Below, piece after piece: positions 17,189-26,660 of a DNA stretch of 56,099 nucleotides (positions are counted from its first letter, which is position 1; each line of letters starts with the position of its first letter). The stretch spans positions 1 through 56,099 of the forward strand of contig CAYTTV010000021.1 in the NCBI GenBank assembly GCA_964440915.1, written 5' to 3'. The position numbers were made by a program, and so were the translations under genes. The notes beneath the pieces were generated by a model. That model saw nothing but the letters and a program-made list of their open reading frames with translations, searched no databases and was not told where the DNA came from. This stretch comes from CAMPJM01 sp964440915. GTDB taxonomy: Bacteria; Bacteroidota; Bacteroidia; Cytophagales; Cyclobacteriaceae.

Positions 17189-17974
17189 ATGGGATTCCTT
17201 TTAGCTATATTACTTTTCATCAACCCGGTAAAAGACCTTAACAAGGTAGCCGAAACCAATGCTTTAAAAAAAGAGGCTAAAGAGGCCTATGAAGCAGGCA
17301 ACTTTGAAAAAGCTGTAGAACATTATGAAAAGTTGACGCAAGCCTTGGAAGTCCTCGATGAAAACCTCTTGATGAACCTAGCCAATGCTTATTACAAGCA
17401 GGGAAACATTGAGCAGGCCACTAGCCAATACCAAAACCTATCTCAAAGCGAAAACAATAATGTAAGGGCCGACGCTTATAACCAAATGGGGATTATTGCC
17501 CACCAGCAACAGAAAAATGAAGAGGCCTTAGAGTTCTTTAAAAAGGCCTTGAAAGCAAACCCTTCCAACGAGGCCGCCCGCTTCAACTATAGCAAATTAA
17601 AAAAAGAGCAAGAGGAGAACGAGCAGAACCAAAACGAAGACGATCAAAACGGCGACAATAAGGATCAGCAACAGAACAAGGATCAGCAAAACCAGGACCA
17701 GGACCAACAAGATCAGGAGAATCAAGATCAGCAAGATCAGTCAGGGGACGCTGAACAAGAAACTGACGAACAGGAGCAACAAGAGCAACAGGACCAAGGT
17801 GATGAGCAGGAAGAAAACCAAAAATCTACAGCTGAAAAATTGGAGGAAATGAACATGACGGAAGAAAAGGCCAAAATGATCTTGGAAGCGATGAAAAACA
17901 ACGAAATTCAATACATTCAACAAAACAAGAAAAAGCCACAATCAAGAGTTGACGATGGCAGACCGGACTGGTAA
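17189..17974 (+). CDS. batC: TPR protein, BatC-like, with an acidic Gln/Asn/Asp-rich tail
   Basis: 261 residues with a short hydrophobic N-terminus (MGFLLAILLFINPV) acting as signal or anchor. About three TPR units follow (about 28-145, including EAYEAGNFEKAVEHYEKL and EEALEFFKKALKANPSNEAA). Then a strongly biased segment (about 148-225) is made almost only of Q, N, D and E, and a conserved-looking C-terminus (EEKAKMILEAMKNNEIQYIQ) ends in RPDW. This is the BatC pattern. It lies 72 bp after batB and is presumably its complex partner in the periplasm. batD and batE, which normally follow, are absent; the next gene is a thiolase. Confidence 0.88.
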   Translation: MGFLLAILLFINPVKDLNKVAETNALKKEAKEAYEAGNFEKAVEHYEKLTQALEVLDENLLMNLANAYYKQGNIEQATSQYQNLSQSENNNVRADAYNQMGIIAHQQQKNEEALEFFKKALKANPSNEAARFNYSKLKKEQEENEQNQNEDDQNGDNKDQQQNKDQQNQDQDQQDQENQDQQDQSGDAEQETDEQEQQEQQDQGDEQEENQKSTAEKLEEMNMTEEKAKMILEAMKNNEIQYIQQNKKKPQSRVDDGRPDW

Positions 17975-18292
17975 ATAACTGAGCGTTAGATAAGATACTA
18001 ATGAGGTTGGAAGAGAGCCTTTTAGAAGGCTAAGCGGAAAAGTGGGAAGCAGCTATCAATTGCAATCATCAATAAAACGGCTGAGCGGCGGTCATCGCTA
18101 ACGTCGCTCTGCAAGATCCAGTACTGGCAAGTAGGAATCTCATGTTCTGCGCCAATTAGGTAATGAAACAAGAAACTTTGGGTGTGAAGGTTTTGTTTTT
18201 TGGGCATCTCCCATGTGTCCTTGCTTGAGGAAAGGAAAAAAACCCAAGTTATCTTGGTATGGGACAAGCAATAACCTCTAAAAAAAGAAGAA
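17975..18292. other. Intergenic region batC to thiolase
   Basis: 318 bp without a convincing gene. It contains a small perfect stem AGCCTT/AAGGCT (18016-18031, loop TTAG) with no U-tract. I see no clear TAnnTTTG promoter ahead of the thiolase. Confidence 0.5.
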
Positions 18293-19471
18293 ATGAAAGA
18301 AGTATATATAGTTTCAGCAGCAAGAACGCCCATTGGTAGCTTTGGAGGAAGTCTTTCGGCTATCTCTGCCACAGAACTTGGTTCAATTGCCATTAAAGGG
18401 GCACTGGAACGAGCAGGCATAGATCCCAAAGAAGTCGATGAGGTGCTGATGGGAAATGTAATATCAGCCAATCTAGGACAGGCGCCAGCCCGCCAGGCCG
18501 CTATTGGGGCGGGGATAGGCTACGAAGTGCCATGTGCTGTTGTCAATAAGGTATGCGCTTCCGGCATGAAAGCTGTTATGTTCGCTGCCCAGTCGATCAT
18601 GATAGGCCAAAACGATGTGGTAGTAGCTGGCGGCATGGAAAGTATGTCCAATATCCCCTACTACATCCCTAAAGCCCGATACGGATATAAATACGGCAAT
18701 GGCGAGATCGTAGACGGACTTTTGAAAGATGGACTGTGGGAAGTGTATAATGAGTTTGCGATGGGAAACTGTGGCGACCATACAGCTAAAGAAATGGGCA
18801 TTACCCGTGAGGAACAAGACAACTATGCCATAGAGTCTTACAAAAGGGCAGCGGCAGCCGGTCAATCGGGCAAGTTTGCAGTTGAAATCGTGCCGGTGCC
18901 CGTACCTCAGCGAAAAGGCGATGCTATTATGGTGGAAGAAGATGAAGAATATCACAATGTAAATTTCGATAAAATCCCCTCTTTACGACCTGTCTTCTCC
19001 AAAGACGGCACAGTGACAGCTGCCAATGCCTCTACGATTAATGATGGCGCAGCAGCCTTAGTACTGATGAGCAAGGAGAAAGCAGATGCTTTAGGCATAA
19101 AGCCGTTGGCCAAGATCAGGGGTTTTGCCGATGCAGCACAAGACCCGCTATGGTTTACCACAGCCCCAGCTCTCGCCATTCCAAAAGCAATCAAAAATGC
19201 GGGGTTAGCGCCAGCCGACATCGATTTTTATGAAATCAACGAGGCGTTTTCAGTAGTGGCTATTGCCAACAATAGAAAGTTGGGCCTTGATCCGGCCAAA
19301 GTAAATGTATTGGGCGGTGCAGTAGCTTTAGGACATCCCCTGGGGTGTTCAGGTGCACGGATCATCACCACACTCACCAACGTTCTGAATCAGCATGCAG
19401 CACGTTTTGGAGTCGCAGGAATTTGCAATGGAGGGGGTGGTGCTTCTGCCATTGTTATAGAGAGAGTTTAA
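18293..19471 (+). CDS. Acetyl-CoA C-acyltransferase (thiolase)
   Basis: 392 residues, the normal length of a biosynthetic or degradative thiolase. The nucleophile Cys88 sits in NKVCASGMKAV. The substrate loops are present (GGMESMSNIPYY). The C-terminal catalytic motifs are NEAFSVVAIAN, GGAVALGHPLGCSGAR (catalytic His) and GICNGGGGASA (second Cys). It joins or splits acyl-CoA and acetyl-CoA. No other beta-oxidation, ketone-body or PHB gene is adjacent, so the direction and pathway are not shown by context. Closest by feel to the acetyl-CoA acetyltransferase (AtoB/ThlA) group. Confidence 0.93.
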   Translation: MKEVYIVSAARTPIGSFGGSLSAISATELGSIAIKGALERAGIDPKEVDEVLMGNVISANLGQAPARQAAIGAGIGYEVPCAVVNKVCASGMKAVMFAAQSIMIGQNDVVVAGGMESMSNIPYYIPKARYGYKYGNGEIVDGLLKDGLWEVYNEFAMGNCGDHTAKEMGITREEQDNYAIESYKRAAAAGQSGKFAVEIVPVPVPQRKGDAIMVEEDEEYHNVNFDKIPSLRPVFSKDGTVTAANASTINDGAAALVLMSKEKADALGIKPLAKIRGFADAAQDPLWFTTAPALAIPKAIKNAGLAPADIDFYEINEAFSVVAIANNRKLGLDPAKVNVLGGAVALGHPLGCSGARIITTLTNVLNQHAARFGVAGICNGGGGASAIVIERV

Positions 19472-19543
19472 ACCAACAATCAATTCAATATATAGTCAAT
19501 CCCCAGCACTATGATATCAACTTGCTGGCCCTTATCACAAAAC

Positions 19544-20878
19544 ATGAGATTCTATTTATTCATTCTTCTTTTTTGGCTAGGGAGCCACACGGCCATGAAT
19601 GCACAAACGTTGGTCAAAACCTATTATGACAGTACAAAAACCATTCTAAAAGAAGAATATTACGTTTTGGAGAAAGACAGCACTATGGTGGATGGTCCTT
19701 ATTTGATGCTGCATGAAAATGGAGAAAAATCTGTAGTCGGCCATTTTGAAGCGGGTAAAAAACATGGCCGCTTCATCGAATACTATGCAAACGGCATCCT
19801 AAAACGAGAAATGGATTATATCCAAGGATCCAGGGAAGGAAAAGTCATGGTATACACTCCAGAAGGAAGTTTGGCCCAAGAGGGGAATTTCAAAAACGAC
19901 ACCCTTACAGGCATACTAACGGTATACTATCCCAGCGGCAATACCCGAAGCATTTCTGAATTTAAAAACGGAAAGCCAGAAGGAGATGTGAAGGAGTTTT
20001 ATCCAGATGGCAACTTAAAAGAGCACCTACAATACACAGACGGAAAGCAAAATGGCATTGCCAAGACTTTTTATGAAGATGGCACCCTGCAAACTGAAGC
20101 CAACTATAAGAATGGTGCCTTAGAGGGCTATTTCAAAACTTATCATCCTAATGGGCAATTAGATACGGAATCATTTCATGAGGGAGGTGTCCGCAGCAGC
20201 AGCTTTAAAACTTATGCAGCCAATGGTCAAATTCTGATAGACGGATTCTATAAGAACGGCAAGCTAGACGGTCCCAATCAGGCCTGGTATCCTAACGGTC
20301 AGCCTAAGCACACTTATACTTATAAGGATGGTTTTCGGATAGGTCAGGGAATTCTTTACCATGAAAACGGAGAAGTGAAAGAAAGGACCACCTATAGCAA
20401 GGAAGAAAAGGAAAGGAAAAGCACCGAATACTATGCTGACGGAGGCGTGAAAACTGAAAAATACTTTAAGAATGGAATGCCCTCTGACACCTGGAAGCAC
20501 TATCATGAGAACGGGAACGTAAAGAAAACCGAAAGCTATGTTAATGGCAAGCTCACAGGCATTCAAACAATATATAATGAGAAGGGAGAAATCGCAGAAG
20601 AAACGCCCTTTCAGAACGGCCTTAAAACTGGGGAAGCCAAGACTTATTATCCCTCCGGCAAATTAAAATCTACCACTACTTATAGGCTAAACAGAAAAAC
20701 CGGTACGTATACGGCCTATCATGAAAATGGCAATACGGAGGCAACTGGAGAATATATAAGGGATATAAAAGTCGGAAAATGGGAAAGCTTCAAAAAAAAT
20801 GGCAAATTGATACAAGAACAAACCTATAGGAGAGGTGAATTAACCGAAACCATAACTTTTGAGCCTGATGAAGAGTAA
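19544..20878 (+). CDS. Secreted MORN-type repeat protein (about 16 units)
   Basis: 444 residues from the ATG at 19544, which begins a signal peptide MRFYLFILLFWLG ending near AMNAQ. Almost all the rest is about sixteen repeats of roughly 24 residues with the pattern G-x-x-x-x-Y-x-x-N/D-G-x-L-x-x-x-x-x-Y-x-x-G-x, for example YYPSGNTRSISEFKNGKPEG and YHENGEVKERTTY. This is the MORN_2 (YwqK-like) repeat, which builds an elongated beta sheet. Such proteins are frequent in Bacteroidota and their function is unknown. An export or scaffolding role outside the inner membrane is inferred only from the signal peptide. It lies 72 bp after the thiolase with no visible promoter of its own. Confidence 0.85.
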   Translation: MRFYLFILLFWLGSHTAMNAQTLVKTYYDSTKTILKEEYYVLEKDSTMVDGPYLMLHENGEKSVVGHFEAGKKHGRFIEYYANGILKREMDYIQGSREGKVMVYTPEGSLAQEGNFKNDTLTGILTVYYPSGNTRSISEFKNGKPEGDVKEFYPDGNLKEHLQYTDGKQNGIAKTFYEDGTLQTEANYKNGALEGYFKTYHPNGQLDTESFHEGGVRSSSFKTYAANGQILIDGFYKNGKLDGPNQAWYPNGQPKHTYTYKDGFRIGQGILYHENGEVKERTTYSKEEKERKSTEYYADGGVKTEKYFKNGMPSDTWKHYHENGNVKKTESYVNGKLTGIQTIYNEKGEIAEETPFQNGLKTGEAKTYYPSGKLKSTTTYRLNRKTGTYTAYHENGNTEATGEYIRDIKVGKWESFKKNGKLIQEQTYRRGELTETITFEPDEE

Positions 20879-21105
20879 ACGCACGATTTTTAGATCAGCT
20901 GTAGGAGTCGTTTTACAAAGTTATTAGGTCATTCGGGTAGAGACACTATTGGTAAACAAAGGTGAAGTTATTCAAGCGACCCACAATTGACTTCTATTAG
21001 TTTTCAATAGATTTGGAGCTGAACGACAGGGACTTTTTAAATTTCACACAGGGCTTCGATTAATAAATTTTTTTTATAAAATCCTCATGGCTAAATTTGC
21101 TCTTC

Positions 21106-22044
21106 ATGAACATAGGTATAAAAGAAACAAACTTTCAATTTCCAGGTCAGCTTGGACTATATAAGGGCAAGGTCAGAGATGTTTACTTTTTTGACCGAAA
21201 AATTGCCGTTATTGCCACCGACCGTATATCTGCATTTGATGTAGTGTTACCAGAACCAATTCCTTATAAAGGTCAGGTGCTTAATCAAATTGCTGCAAAA
21301 TTCCTTAAAGCAACAGAAGACATAGTCCCCAACTGGTTGCTGGAAGTACCCGATCCCAATGTGAGCATTGGCCTTAAATGCAAACCTTTTGCCGTAGAGA
21401 TGGTTATTCGTGGATATCTTGCAGGCCACGCCTGGCGAGAATATCGCGATGGGAAAAGAAGTCTGTGCGGAGTGCCTCTGCCAGAAGGACTCAAAGAAAA
21501 CGACAAGCTTCCAAAGCCTATCATCACCCCGTCCACGAAAGCGGAACAAGGGCACGATGAGGACATTTCACGAGAGGATCTCATCGCAAAGGGGCTGGTA
21601 AGTGAACAGGATTATGCACAGATAGAACAATATACGTACGCTCTGTTTGAGAGAGGCACCTTGTTGGCGCAAGAGAAAGGGTTGATATTGGTAGATACCA
21701 AGTATGAATTTGGTAGTATGGACGGCAAAATCTATCTTATTGATGAAATTCACACACCTGATTCATCACGCTATTTTTATTTGGAAGGCTACAAAGAACG
21801 ACAGGAAAAAAATGAGCCTCAGAAGCAACTTTCAAAGGAATTTGTACGTCAATGGTTAATCTCCAATGGGTTTCAAGGAAAGGAAGGGCAAGTGATCCCA
21901 CCCATGACACCTGATGTAGTAAATGCCATTTCCGAGCGCTACATTGAGCTGTATGAAAAAGTGACAGGAGAAAAATTCACTAAAACCGAAGACACGTCGT
22001 TAGAACGGATAGAACAAAATATTCTAAAGAGGATTAATGCATAA
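21106..22044 (+). CDS. purC: Phosphoribosylaminoimidazole-succinocarboxamide synthase
   Basis: 312 residues starting at the ATG at 21106; a TTG at 21097 would add three residues. Family motifs are clear: GKVRDVYFFD and ATDRISAFDVVLPEPIPYKG at the N-terminal ATP site, VEMVIRGYLAGHAWREY in the middle, and LILVDTKYEFG, IHTPDSSRYF and SKEFVRQWL toward the end. It catalyses the ATP-dependent joining of aspartate to CAIR in purine synthesis, in the cytoplasm. The longer form, about 300 residues, is normal for Bacteroidota. No other pur gene is nearby. Confidence 0.96.
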   Translation: MNIGIKETNFQFPGQLGLYKGKVRDVYFFDRKIAVIATDRISAFDVVLPEPIPYKGQVLNQIAAKFLKATEDIVPNWLLEVPDPNVSIGLKCKPFAVEMVIRGYLAGHAWREYRDGKRSLCGVPLPEGLKENDKLPKPIITPSTKAEQGHDEDISREDLIAKGLVSEQDYAQIEQYTYALFERGTLLAQEKGLILVDTKYEFGSMDGKIYLIDEIHTPDSSRYFYLEGYKERQEKNEPQKQLSKEFVRQWLISNGFQGKEGQVIPPMTPDVVNAISERYIELYEKVTGEKFTKTEDTSLERIEQNILKRINA

Positions 22045-22081
22045 TTCTCTTTAGAAGCATAAACTATTTAAAAAGTTAGTT

Positions 22082-22468
22082 ATGAAATACTCAATAGACA
22101 AGCAAGAGAAATACTGCCTGATTAAGTTAAATGAGGAAAAGTTAGATTCTACTATTGCTCCCAACCTTAAGTCGGACTTTATAACGCTCCGTGCTGAAGG
22201 GGTCAAAAATGTGATCTTGGAACTCGCAGACGTCAAATACACTGACTCATCTGGCCTGAGCGCTCTCTTGGTTGGCAATAGGATCTTTCATGAAGATGGT
22301 GGCATATTTGTAGTTTCGGCAGTAACCGACCATGTTATGAAACTGATCAAGATCTCGCAGCTTGAGGGCGTGTTAAACTTGCTTCCTACAGTTGAAGAAG
22401 CCATTGATGCGGTTTTTATGAACGAGATCGAAAATGACCTTAAAGCAGGCGATAACGGAAACAACTAA
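22082..22468 (+). CDS. STAS-domain protein, anti-sigma factor antagonist type
   Basis: 128 residues forming a single STAS domain. The switch motif TDSSGLSALLVG at about 58-69 includes the Ser that is phosphorylated in SpoIIAA/RsbV proteins. The C-terminal tail is acidic (EIENDLKAGDNGNN). It lies 37 bp after purC and 12 bp before the RNase Z start, so it is probably co-transcribed with both. No anti-sigma kinase or cognate sigma gene is adjacent. The partner is unknown, and control of a switch by phosphorylation is inferred from the family. Confidence 0.9.
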   Translation: MKYSIDKQEKYCLIKLNEEKLDSTIAPNLKSDFITLRAEGVKNVILELADVKYTDSSGLSALLVGNRIFHEDGGIFVVSAVTDHVMKLIKISQLEGVLNLLPTVEEAIDAVFMNEIENDLKAGDNGNN

Positions 22469-22480
22469 CCCATACTACTT

Positions 22481-23398
22481 TTGCCATTTGCATTAAAAAT
22501 ATTAGGTTCAAACTCTGCAGCTCCTGCACATAACCGCCACCAGACTGCCCAGTTGCTCACGGTAGGCCAACATGTGTTTCTAATAGACTGTGGAGAAGGA
22601 ACACAAATGCAGCTGATCAAATACAAGGCAAAGGTCCAGAAGATCCAACACATATTCATCAGCCACCTGCACGGAGATCACTACCTAGGGCTTATGGGCC
22701 TTATCTCAACCTTGCATTTGCAAGGCAGAGCAGCCGATTTACACATTTATGGCCCAGCAGGGCTTGCCGACATTATAACACTACAGCTCAAGCATTCCGA
22801 AACTGTACTGAACTATAAGATCATCTTTAAAAAGCTGAATACGGCTATAAAAGAGACAATTTTTGAGGATGATGCCCTCACCATTGAGACCATACCGCTG
22901 AACCATCGAATAGGCTGCTCAGGGTTTCTATTCAGAGAAAGGCCAAAGAAAAGAAGAATTATCAAAGAAAAGCTCCCTTCTGGCATTTCGCTAACCAACA
23001 TCCTTGCTTTAAAAAATGGAGAAGACATATACGACGAAAACGGCGAAGTGCTGTATCGCAATGAAGACATAACGCTGCCGCCAAAAAAGGCTCGAGCATA
23101 TGCCTACTGCTCCGATACAAAATATGAGGAGCAAATCATCCAGCAGATTGCACAGGTAGACCTTCTCTACCACGAATCGACATTTCTGAGCGACAGGGAA
23201 GAACGTGCTGCACAAACCTATCACTCTACTGCTCGACAGGCAGCTACAATAGCCCTGAAAGCCCAGGTGGGACTGCTCTTGCTTGGCCACTACTCTATCC
23301 GCTATAAGGAACTTCAGCCAATCTTGGATGAAGCCCGGCAGGTATTCCCTAATTCGCAACTCGCCATAGAGGGAGAAACCATTGAAATACCCGATTAA
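22481..23398 (+). CDS. rnz: Ribonuclease Z
   Basis: 305 residues, beginning with TTG at 22481; MPFALKILGSNSAAPAHNR matches the conserved family start, so the rare codon is probably real. The metal site HLHGDH is at 62-67, with further ligands in LNHRIGCSG, YCSDTKY and LLLLGHYSIRY. This length is the short bacterial form. It makes the endonucleolytic cut at the 3' end of tRNA precursors, which fits a genome whose tRNAs lack encoded CCA (both tRNAs here do). The stop overlaps by 3 bp the convergent stop of the methyltransferase gene. Confidence 0.95.
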   Translation: MPFALKILGSNSAAPAHNRHQTAQLLTVGQHVFLIDCGEGTQMQLIKYKAKVQKIQHIFISHLHGDHYLGLMGLISTLHLQGRAADLHIYGPAGLADIITLQLKHSETVLNYKIIFKKLNTAIKETIFEDDALTIETIPLNHRIGCSGFLFRERPKKRRIIKEKLPSGISLTNILALKNGEDIYDENGEVLYRNEDITLPPKKARAYAYCSDTKYEEQIIQQIAQVDLLYHESTFLSDREERAAQTYHSTARQAATIALKAQVGLLLLGHYSIRYKELQPILDEARQVFPNSQLAIEGETIEIPD

Positions 23399-24150
23399 TC
23401 CTCCTGCTTTATACCAATGCGCCTGAAGTTGTCACAAATCACTGCTGTGGCGATGGCCACGTTGAGCGACTCGGCTTGGCCAAATCCTGGAATGCTGACC
23501 TTTGTGTCGATAAACTTTTCTAGGGCAGAGCTTATACCATTCGATTCATTGCCCATTACAAGCAGGCCATTTCCATCAAAAGTGCAGTCATGCACACTTT
23601 GCCCTTCTAAATATGCACCAAATTTGGGCAGCTTGTTACGCTCCAGGTATTGCTGTAAATCCGTATAGAAAAAATTCACCCTAGTAAATGACCCCATGCT
23701 GGCAGCAATCACTTTAGGATTGTACTGATCGGCACATTCCATAGAGCAAATAATATTTTTTATGCCATACCAATCAGCGATGCGCACGATCGTCCCGAGA
23801 TTTCCCGGGTCTCGTATGTCGTCCAATGCCAATGTGAGCCCTGTGGGATTCTCAATGGGATTGTTTTCTTTCATTTTTACAATGGCTATTGCAGCATTAT
23901 TGGTTTTATAAGAGCCAGCAGCAGACAAATCCTGTTCGGAAACAACAGAAAATTGCATATTTTTGGTATCGATTAATTGTTTTTGGCTATTTAAAAACAC
24001 CTCTGTAGCAAAGAGCGTTCTTATGGTAAAATCAGAATTTAAAAGCTCTAGTACGCTTTTAGCCCCTTCAACTAAAAAACTATTTTCTATCTTGCGATAC
24101 TTTTTTAATTGTAGGGATTTGATGTATTTTAAAGTTTTTTTAGCAATCAT
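23395..24150 (-). CDS. TrmH/SpoU-family RNA 2'-O-methyltransferase
   Basis: 251 residues from the ATG at 24150. The longer TTG-started form would run into the divergent TamL gene, so it is not used. An N-terminal RNA-binding L30e-like region (KIENSFLVEGAKSVLELL) is followed by the knotted SPOUT domain with its three motifs: LDDIRDPGNLGTIVRIADW, LVMGNESNGIS and IPGFGQAESLNVAIATAV. It methylates a ribose in rRNA or tRNA using SAM; the site cannot be told from sequence. Only 23 bp separate it from the divergent tamL-like gene, so their promoters must overlap each other or the coding regions. Confidence 0.92.
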   Translation of the reverse strand: MIAKKTLKYIKSLQLKKYRKIENSFLVEGAKSVLELLNSDFTIRTLFATEVFLNSQKQLIDTKNMQFSVVSEQDLSAAGSYKTNNAAIAIVKMKENNPIENPTGLTLALDDIRDPGNLGTIVRIADWYGIKNIICSMECADQYNPKVIAASMGSFTRVNFFYTDLQQYLERNKLPKFGAYLEGQSVHDCTFDGNGLLVMGNESNGISSALEKFIDTKVSIPGFGQAESLNVAIATAVICDNFRRIGIKQED

Positions 24151-24173
24151 AACTCTCTGAAAAATATTCTGCC

Positions 24174-26609
24174 TTGAAGATACCTTTAAAATTATTTTTT
24201 TCAGCATCTCTCTTGTTTCTTTCGGGTTGTTTGGGCACGCGATATCTCGATGAAGGAGAGTATTTGTTATATAAGCAAAAAATAAAAGGTGCCAATAAAA
24301 CCAGTGCCTCTGAATATGAAGGGTTTTATCGTCAACAACCCAACAAACGTATACCGCTACTGCCTGTTTCCCCTTATATATACTTTTACCAATGGGGACT
24401 TCAAAATTACGATCCAGAAGAAATAAAGGAAGAAAAAGAGGAAATTACTGCAAAGTTTGACAGAAAAATAGAAGAAGCTACAGAAAAAGGCAAAGACAAA
24501 AAAGCTGTTCGACTAAGAGAAAAACAAGGGAGGAAGTTAGCAAAAAAAGACAAGGTCCTAGATGAAGGCAACCTGCTCATGCGATGGGGAGAGCCCTTGG
24601 CAGTTTATGACAGCGCCAAAACCTCTGAAGCTGCAGGCCAAATGCAAAACTACTTGCATACAAAAGGCTTTTTTCTTGGGAACACCTCCTACGAAACCGA
24701 CACTAGCGGAAAGAAGATAAAAGTTACTTACAACATTGTCGAGCAAGAGCCTTACGTCATTGATAGCCTGATTTTCACTAGCAGCGACTCCAATATCGTA
24801 GCATTATATAGGGCCAATGAGTCCGATATATTGTTAGGGAAAGGCAACATTTACGATCAGGATGTCCTTACCAGAGAAAGGGAAAGAATTGACAACTTGC
24901 TCAAAAACAACGGCTATTTTGACTTTAGCCGACAATATATTGAATACAATGTAGACACCACCATATCAGATGAAAAAAAGGTGGCCATAGAAACGGTAGT
25001 ACTCGATCCTGCAAAGCGTGGCCATCATCAGGTCTTCCGACTAGACTCAGTATATTTTACCACAGATGCAGGCTTTAGGAGCCAACTTACCAGGCAGCAG
25101 GAAGAATTTAAAGGCGTGGTCTACAGATACTATCGGGATGAGTATTCTAAAAAGATATTAGATCGGCGACTGTTTTTGTATCCAGACAGCTTGTATAGTA
25201 AAGAAAACACCTTTGAAACCCAAAGGCAACTTTCTAACCTAGACATCTTTAAATTTGTCAATATTAACTACGACAGCAGCGGGGGGAAATTTATTGCCAA
25301 CATCTACACAAGCCCTTTGAAAAAGTATACCATGTCAAATGAGTTCGGACTCACGGTGACCGAGCAGATTCCAGGGCCATTCTATAATTTCACGATCAAA
25401 AACAGGAACATTTTTGGCGGATTGGAAATATTGGAATTTAGCGGCAGGGCAGGTATGGAAGGTGTCGCAGCTGCGTCCGATCCTAGCCAGGCTTATTCCA
25501 GTCAGGAAATAGGGGCCAACTTGTCGATTATCTTTCCTCAGTTCGTTTTTCCTTTGGGTGAATCCTTAAAATCTAGACTTGGTACTTATAACCCTAAAAC
25601 CAGGTTCCTCATTGGTTATAACTATACCAATCGGAATGAATATACCCGAAGCAACGCTAAGGTATCGGCCATTTATACTTGGCAAAAGGATCAGAAGGTA
25701 TTTTACAATTTTTCTTTGATGGATGCGAGTATTATCAACTCCAATATAAAATCTACCACGTTCGACTCATTGCTCTCCAGATATGACGCATTGGGCTATA
25801 ATTTGAGCCGATCGTTTGAGCCCTCTTTCGTTTCCAGCATGATCCTTTCCACTGTATTCAATTTCAACCAATACGGCACAAGTGGCAAGAACTCTGCTTA
25901 CTTAAGGATGTTTGGCGAAAGCGGTGGTACCCTTCAGAACCTTATCGGCACTTCTCTGTATGAAAACTTAGGCAGCAACTTACAATTTTATAAATTCTAC
26001 AAGCTTAGTGCTGATTTCAGGCAGCTAATAAAAATTTCAAGCGTTAGTGATTTTGCTTATAGAATCAATATCGGTGTGGCGAAGCCCTATGGAGGGGACG
26101 ATATTTTGCCTTATGAAAAATACTTCTTTGCGGGAGGAAGCAGTTCCAACAGAGGCTGGAGGCCGCGCAGATTGGGACCTGGCTCTTATACGCTTCCCGA
26201 CTCCATTGGCACATATGAACCTGGAAAAGATGGCCCTATCAATAACAGTTTTGAGCAGCCAGGGGAAATCATCCTAGAAGCAAACATAGAATTCAGGAGG
26301 GACATTATCGGATTTTTAGAAGGTGCCATATTTTTGGATATTGGCAATATCTGGACCTTTAAGGAGCAAGGAAGGCCAGGATCAAAATTCGAGTTTAATG
26401 ACTTTTATAAAGAACTGGCGATAGGAACAGGAGTAGGCTTTCGGTTCGATTTTAATTTTCTGGTACTGCGGCTGGACGTAGGCATGAAAGTATACGACCC
26501 TGCCAGAGAAGTAGGCGATCGATTTGTTCTGAACAAGGTAGGTTTCAGCAGGCCATACAACAACCGGTATCCGTTGGTATATAATATTGGCATAGGTTAC
26601 CCCTTCTAA
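24174..26609 (+). CDS. TamL-type lipoprotein of the BamA/TamA outer-membrane assembly family
   Basis: 811 residues starting with TTG at 24174. The signal MKIPLKLFFSASLLFLSGC gives lipobox Cys19, as in the lipidated TamA (TamL) of Bacteroidota. POTRA-like segments (about 120-330, including YVIDSLIFTSSDSN and LLKNNGYFDFS) lead to a 16-stranded Omp85 barrel (about 420-811) with the loop 6 region GGSSSNRGW and a terminal Phe (IGIGYPF). A Lys/Glu-rich, probably coiled-coil insertion lies at about 80-125. TamL works with the inner-membrane-anchored TamB in outer-membrane protein or lipid handling; no tamB gene is adjacent here. A paralogous BamA role is unlikely because of the lipobox and divergent position. 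Confidence 0.88.
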   Translation: MKIPLKLFFSASLLFLSGCLGTRYLDEGEYLLYKQKIKGANKTSASEYEGFYRQQPNKRIPLLPVSPYIYFYQWGLQNYDPEEIKEEKEEITAKFDRKIEEATEKGKDKKAVRLREKQGRKLAKKDKVLDEGNLLMRWGEPLAVYDSAKTSEAAGQMQNYLHTKGFFLGNTSYETDTSGKKIKVTYNIVEQEPYVIDSLIFTSSDSNIVALYRANESDILLGKGNIYDQDVLTRERERIDNLLKNNGYFDFSRQYIEYNVDTTISDEKKVAIETVVLDPAKRGHHQVFRLDSVYFTTDAGFRSQLTRQQEEFKGVVYRYYRDEYSKKILDRRLFLYPDSLYSKENTFETQRQLSNLDIFKFVNINYDSSGGKFIANIYTSPLKKYTMSNEFGLTVTEQIPGPFYNFTIKNRNIFGGLEILEFSGRAGMEGVAAASDPSQAYSSQEIGANLSIIFPQFVFPLGESLKSRLGTYNPKTRFLIGYNYTNRNEYTRSNAKVSAIYTWQKDQKVFYNFSLMDASIINSNIKSTTFDSLLSRYDALGYNLSRSFEPSFVSSMILSTVFNFNQYGTSGKNSAYLRMFGESGGTLQNLIGTSLYENLGSNLQFYKFYKLSADFRQLIKISSVSDFAYRINIGVAKPYGGDDILPYEKYFFAGGSSSNRGWRPRRLGPGSYTLPDSIGTYEPGKDGPINNSFEQPGEIILEANIEFRRDIIGFLEGAIFLDIGNIWTFKEQGRPGSKFEFNDFYKELAIGTGVGFRFDFNFLVLRLDVGMKVYDPAREVGDRFVLNKVGFSRPYNNRYPLVYNIGIGYPF

Positions 26610-26660
26610 AGCCCTGAGGCATTTTATTGAATTACATTTACACAATAGGGAGAAATATTC

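Noticed and set aside
18208..18260. Possible long hairpin TCCCAT...ATGGGA before the thiolase
   Set aside because: Only six outer base pairs form. The inner sequence does not pair, and there is no relation to a riboswitch that I recognise.
21092..21099. TAAATTTG as a promoter for purC
   Set aside because: It ends 6 nt before the start codon, which would give an almost leaderless message, and there is no -33 element; probably chance.
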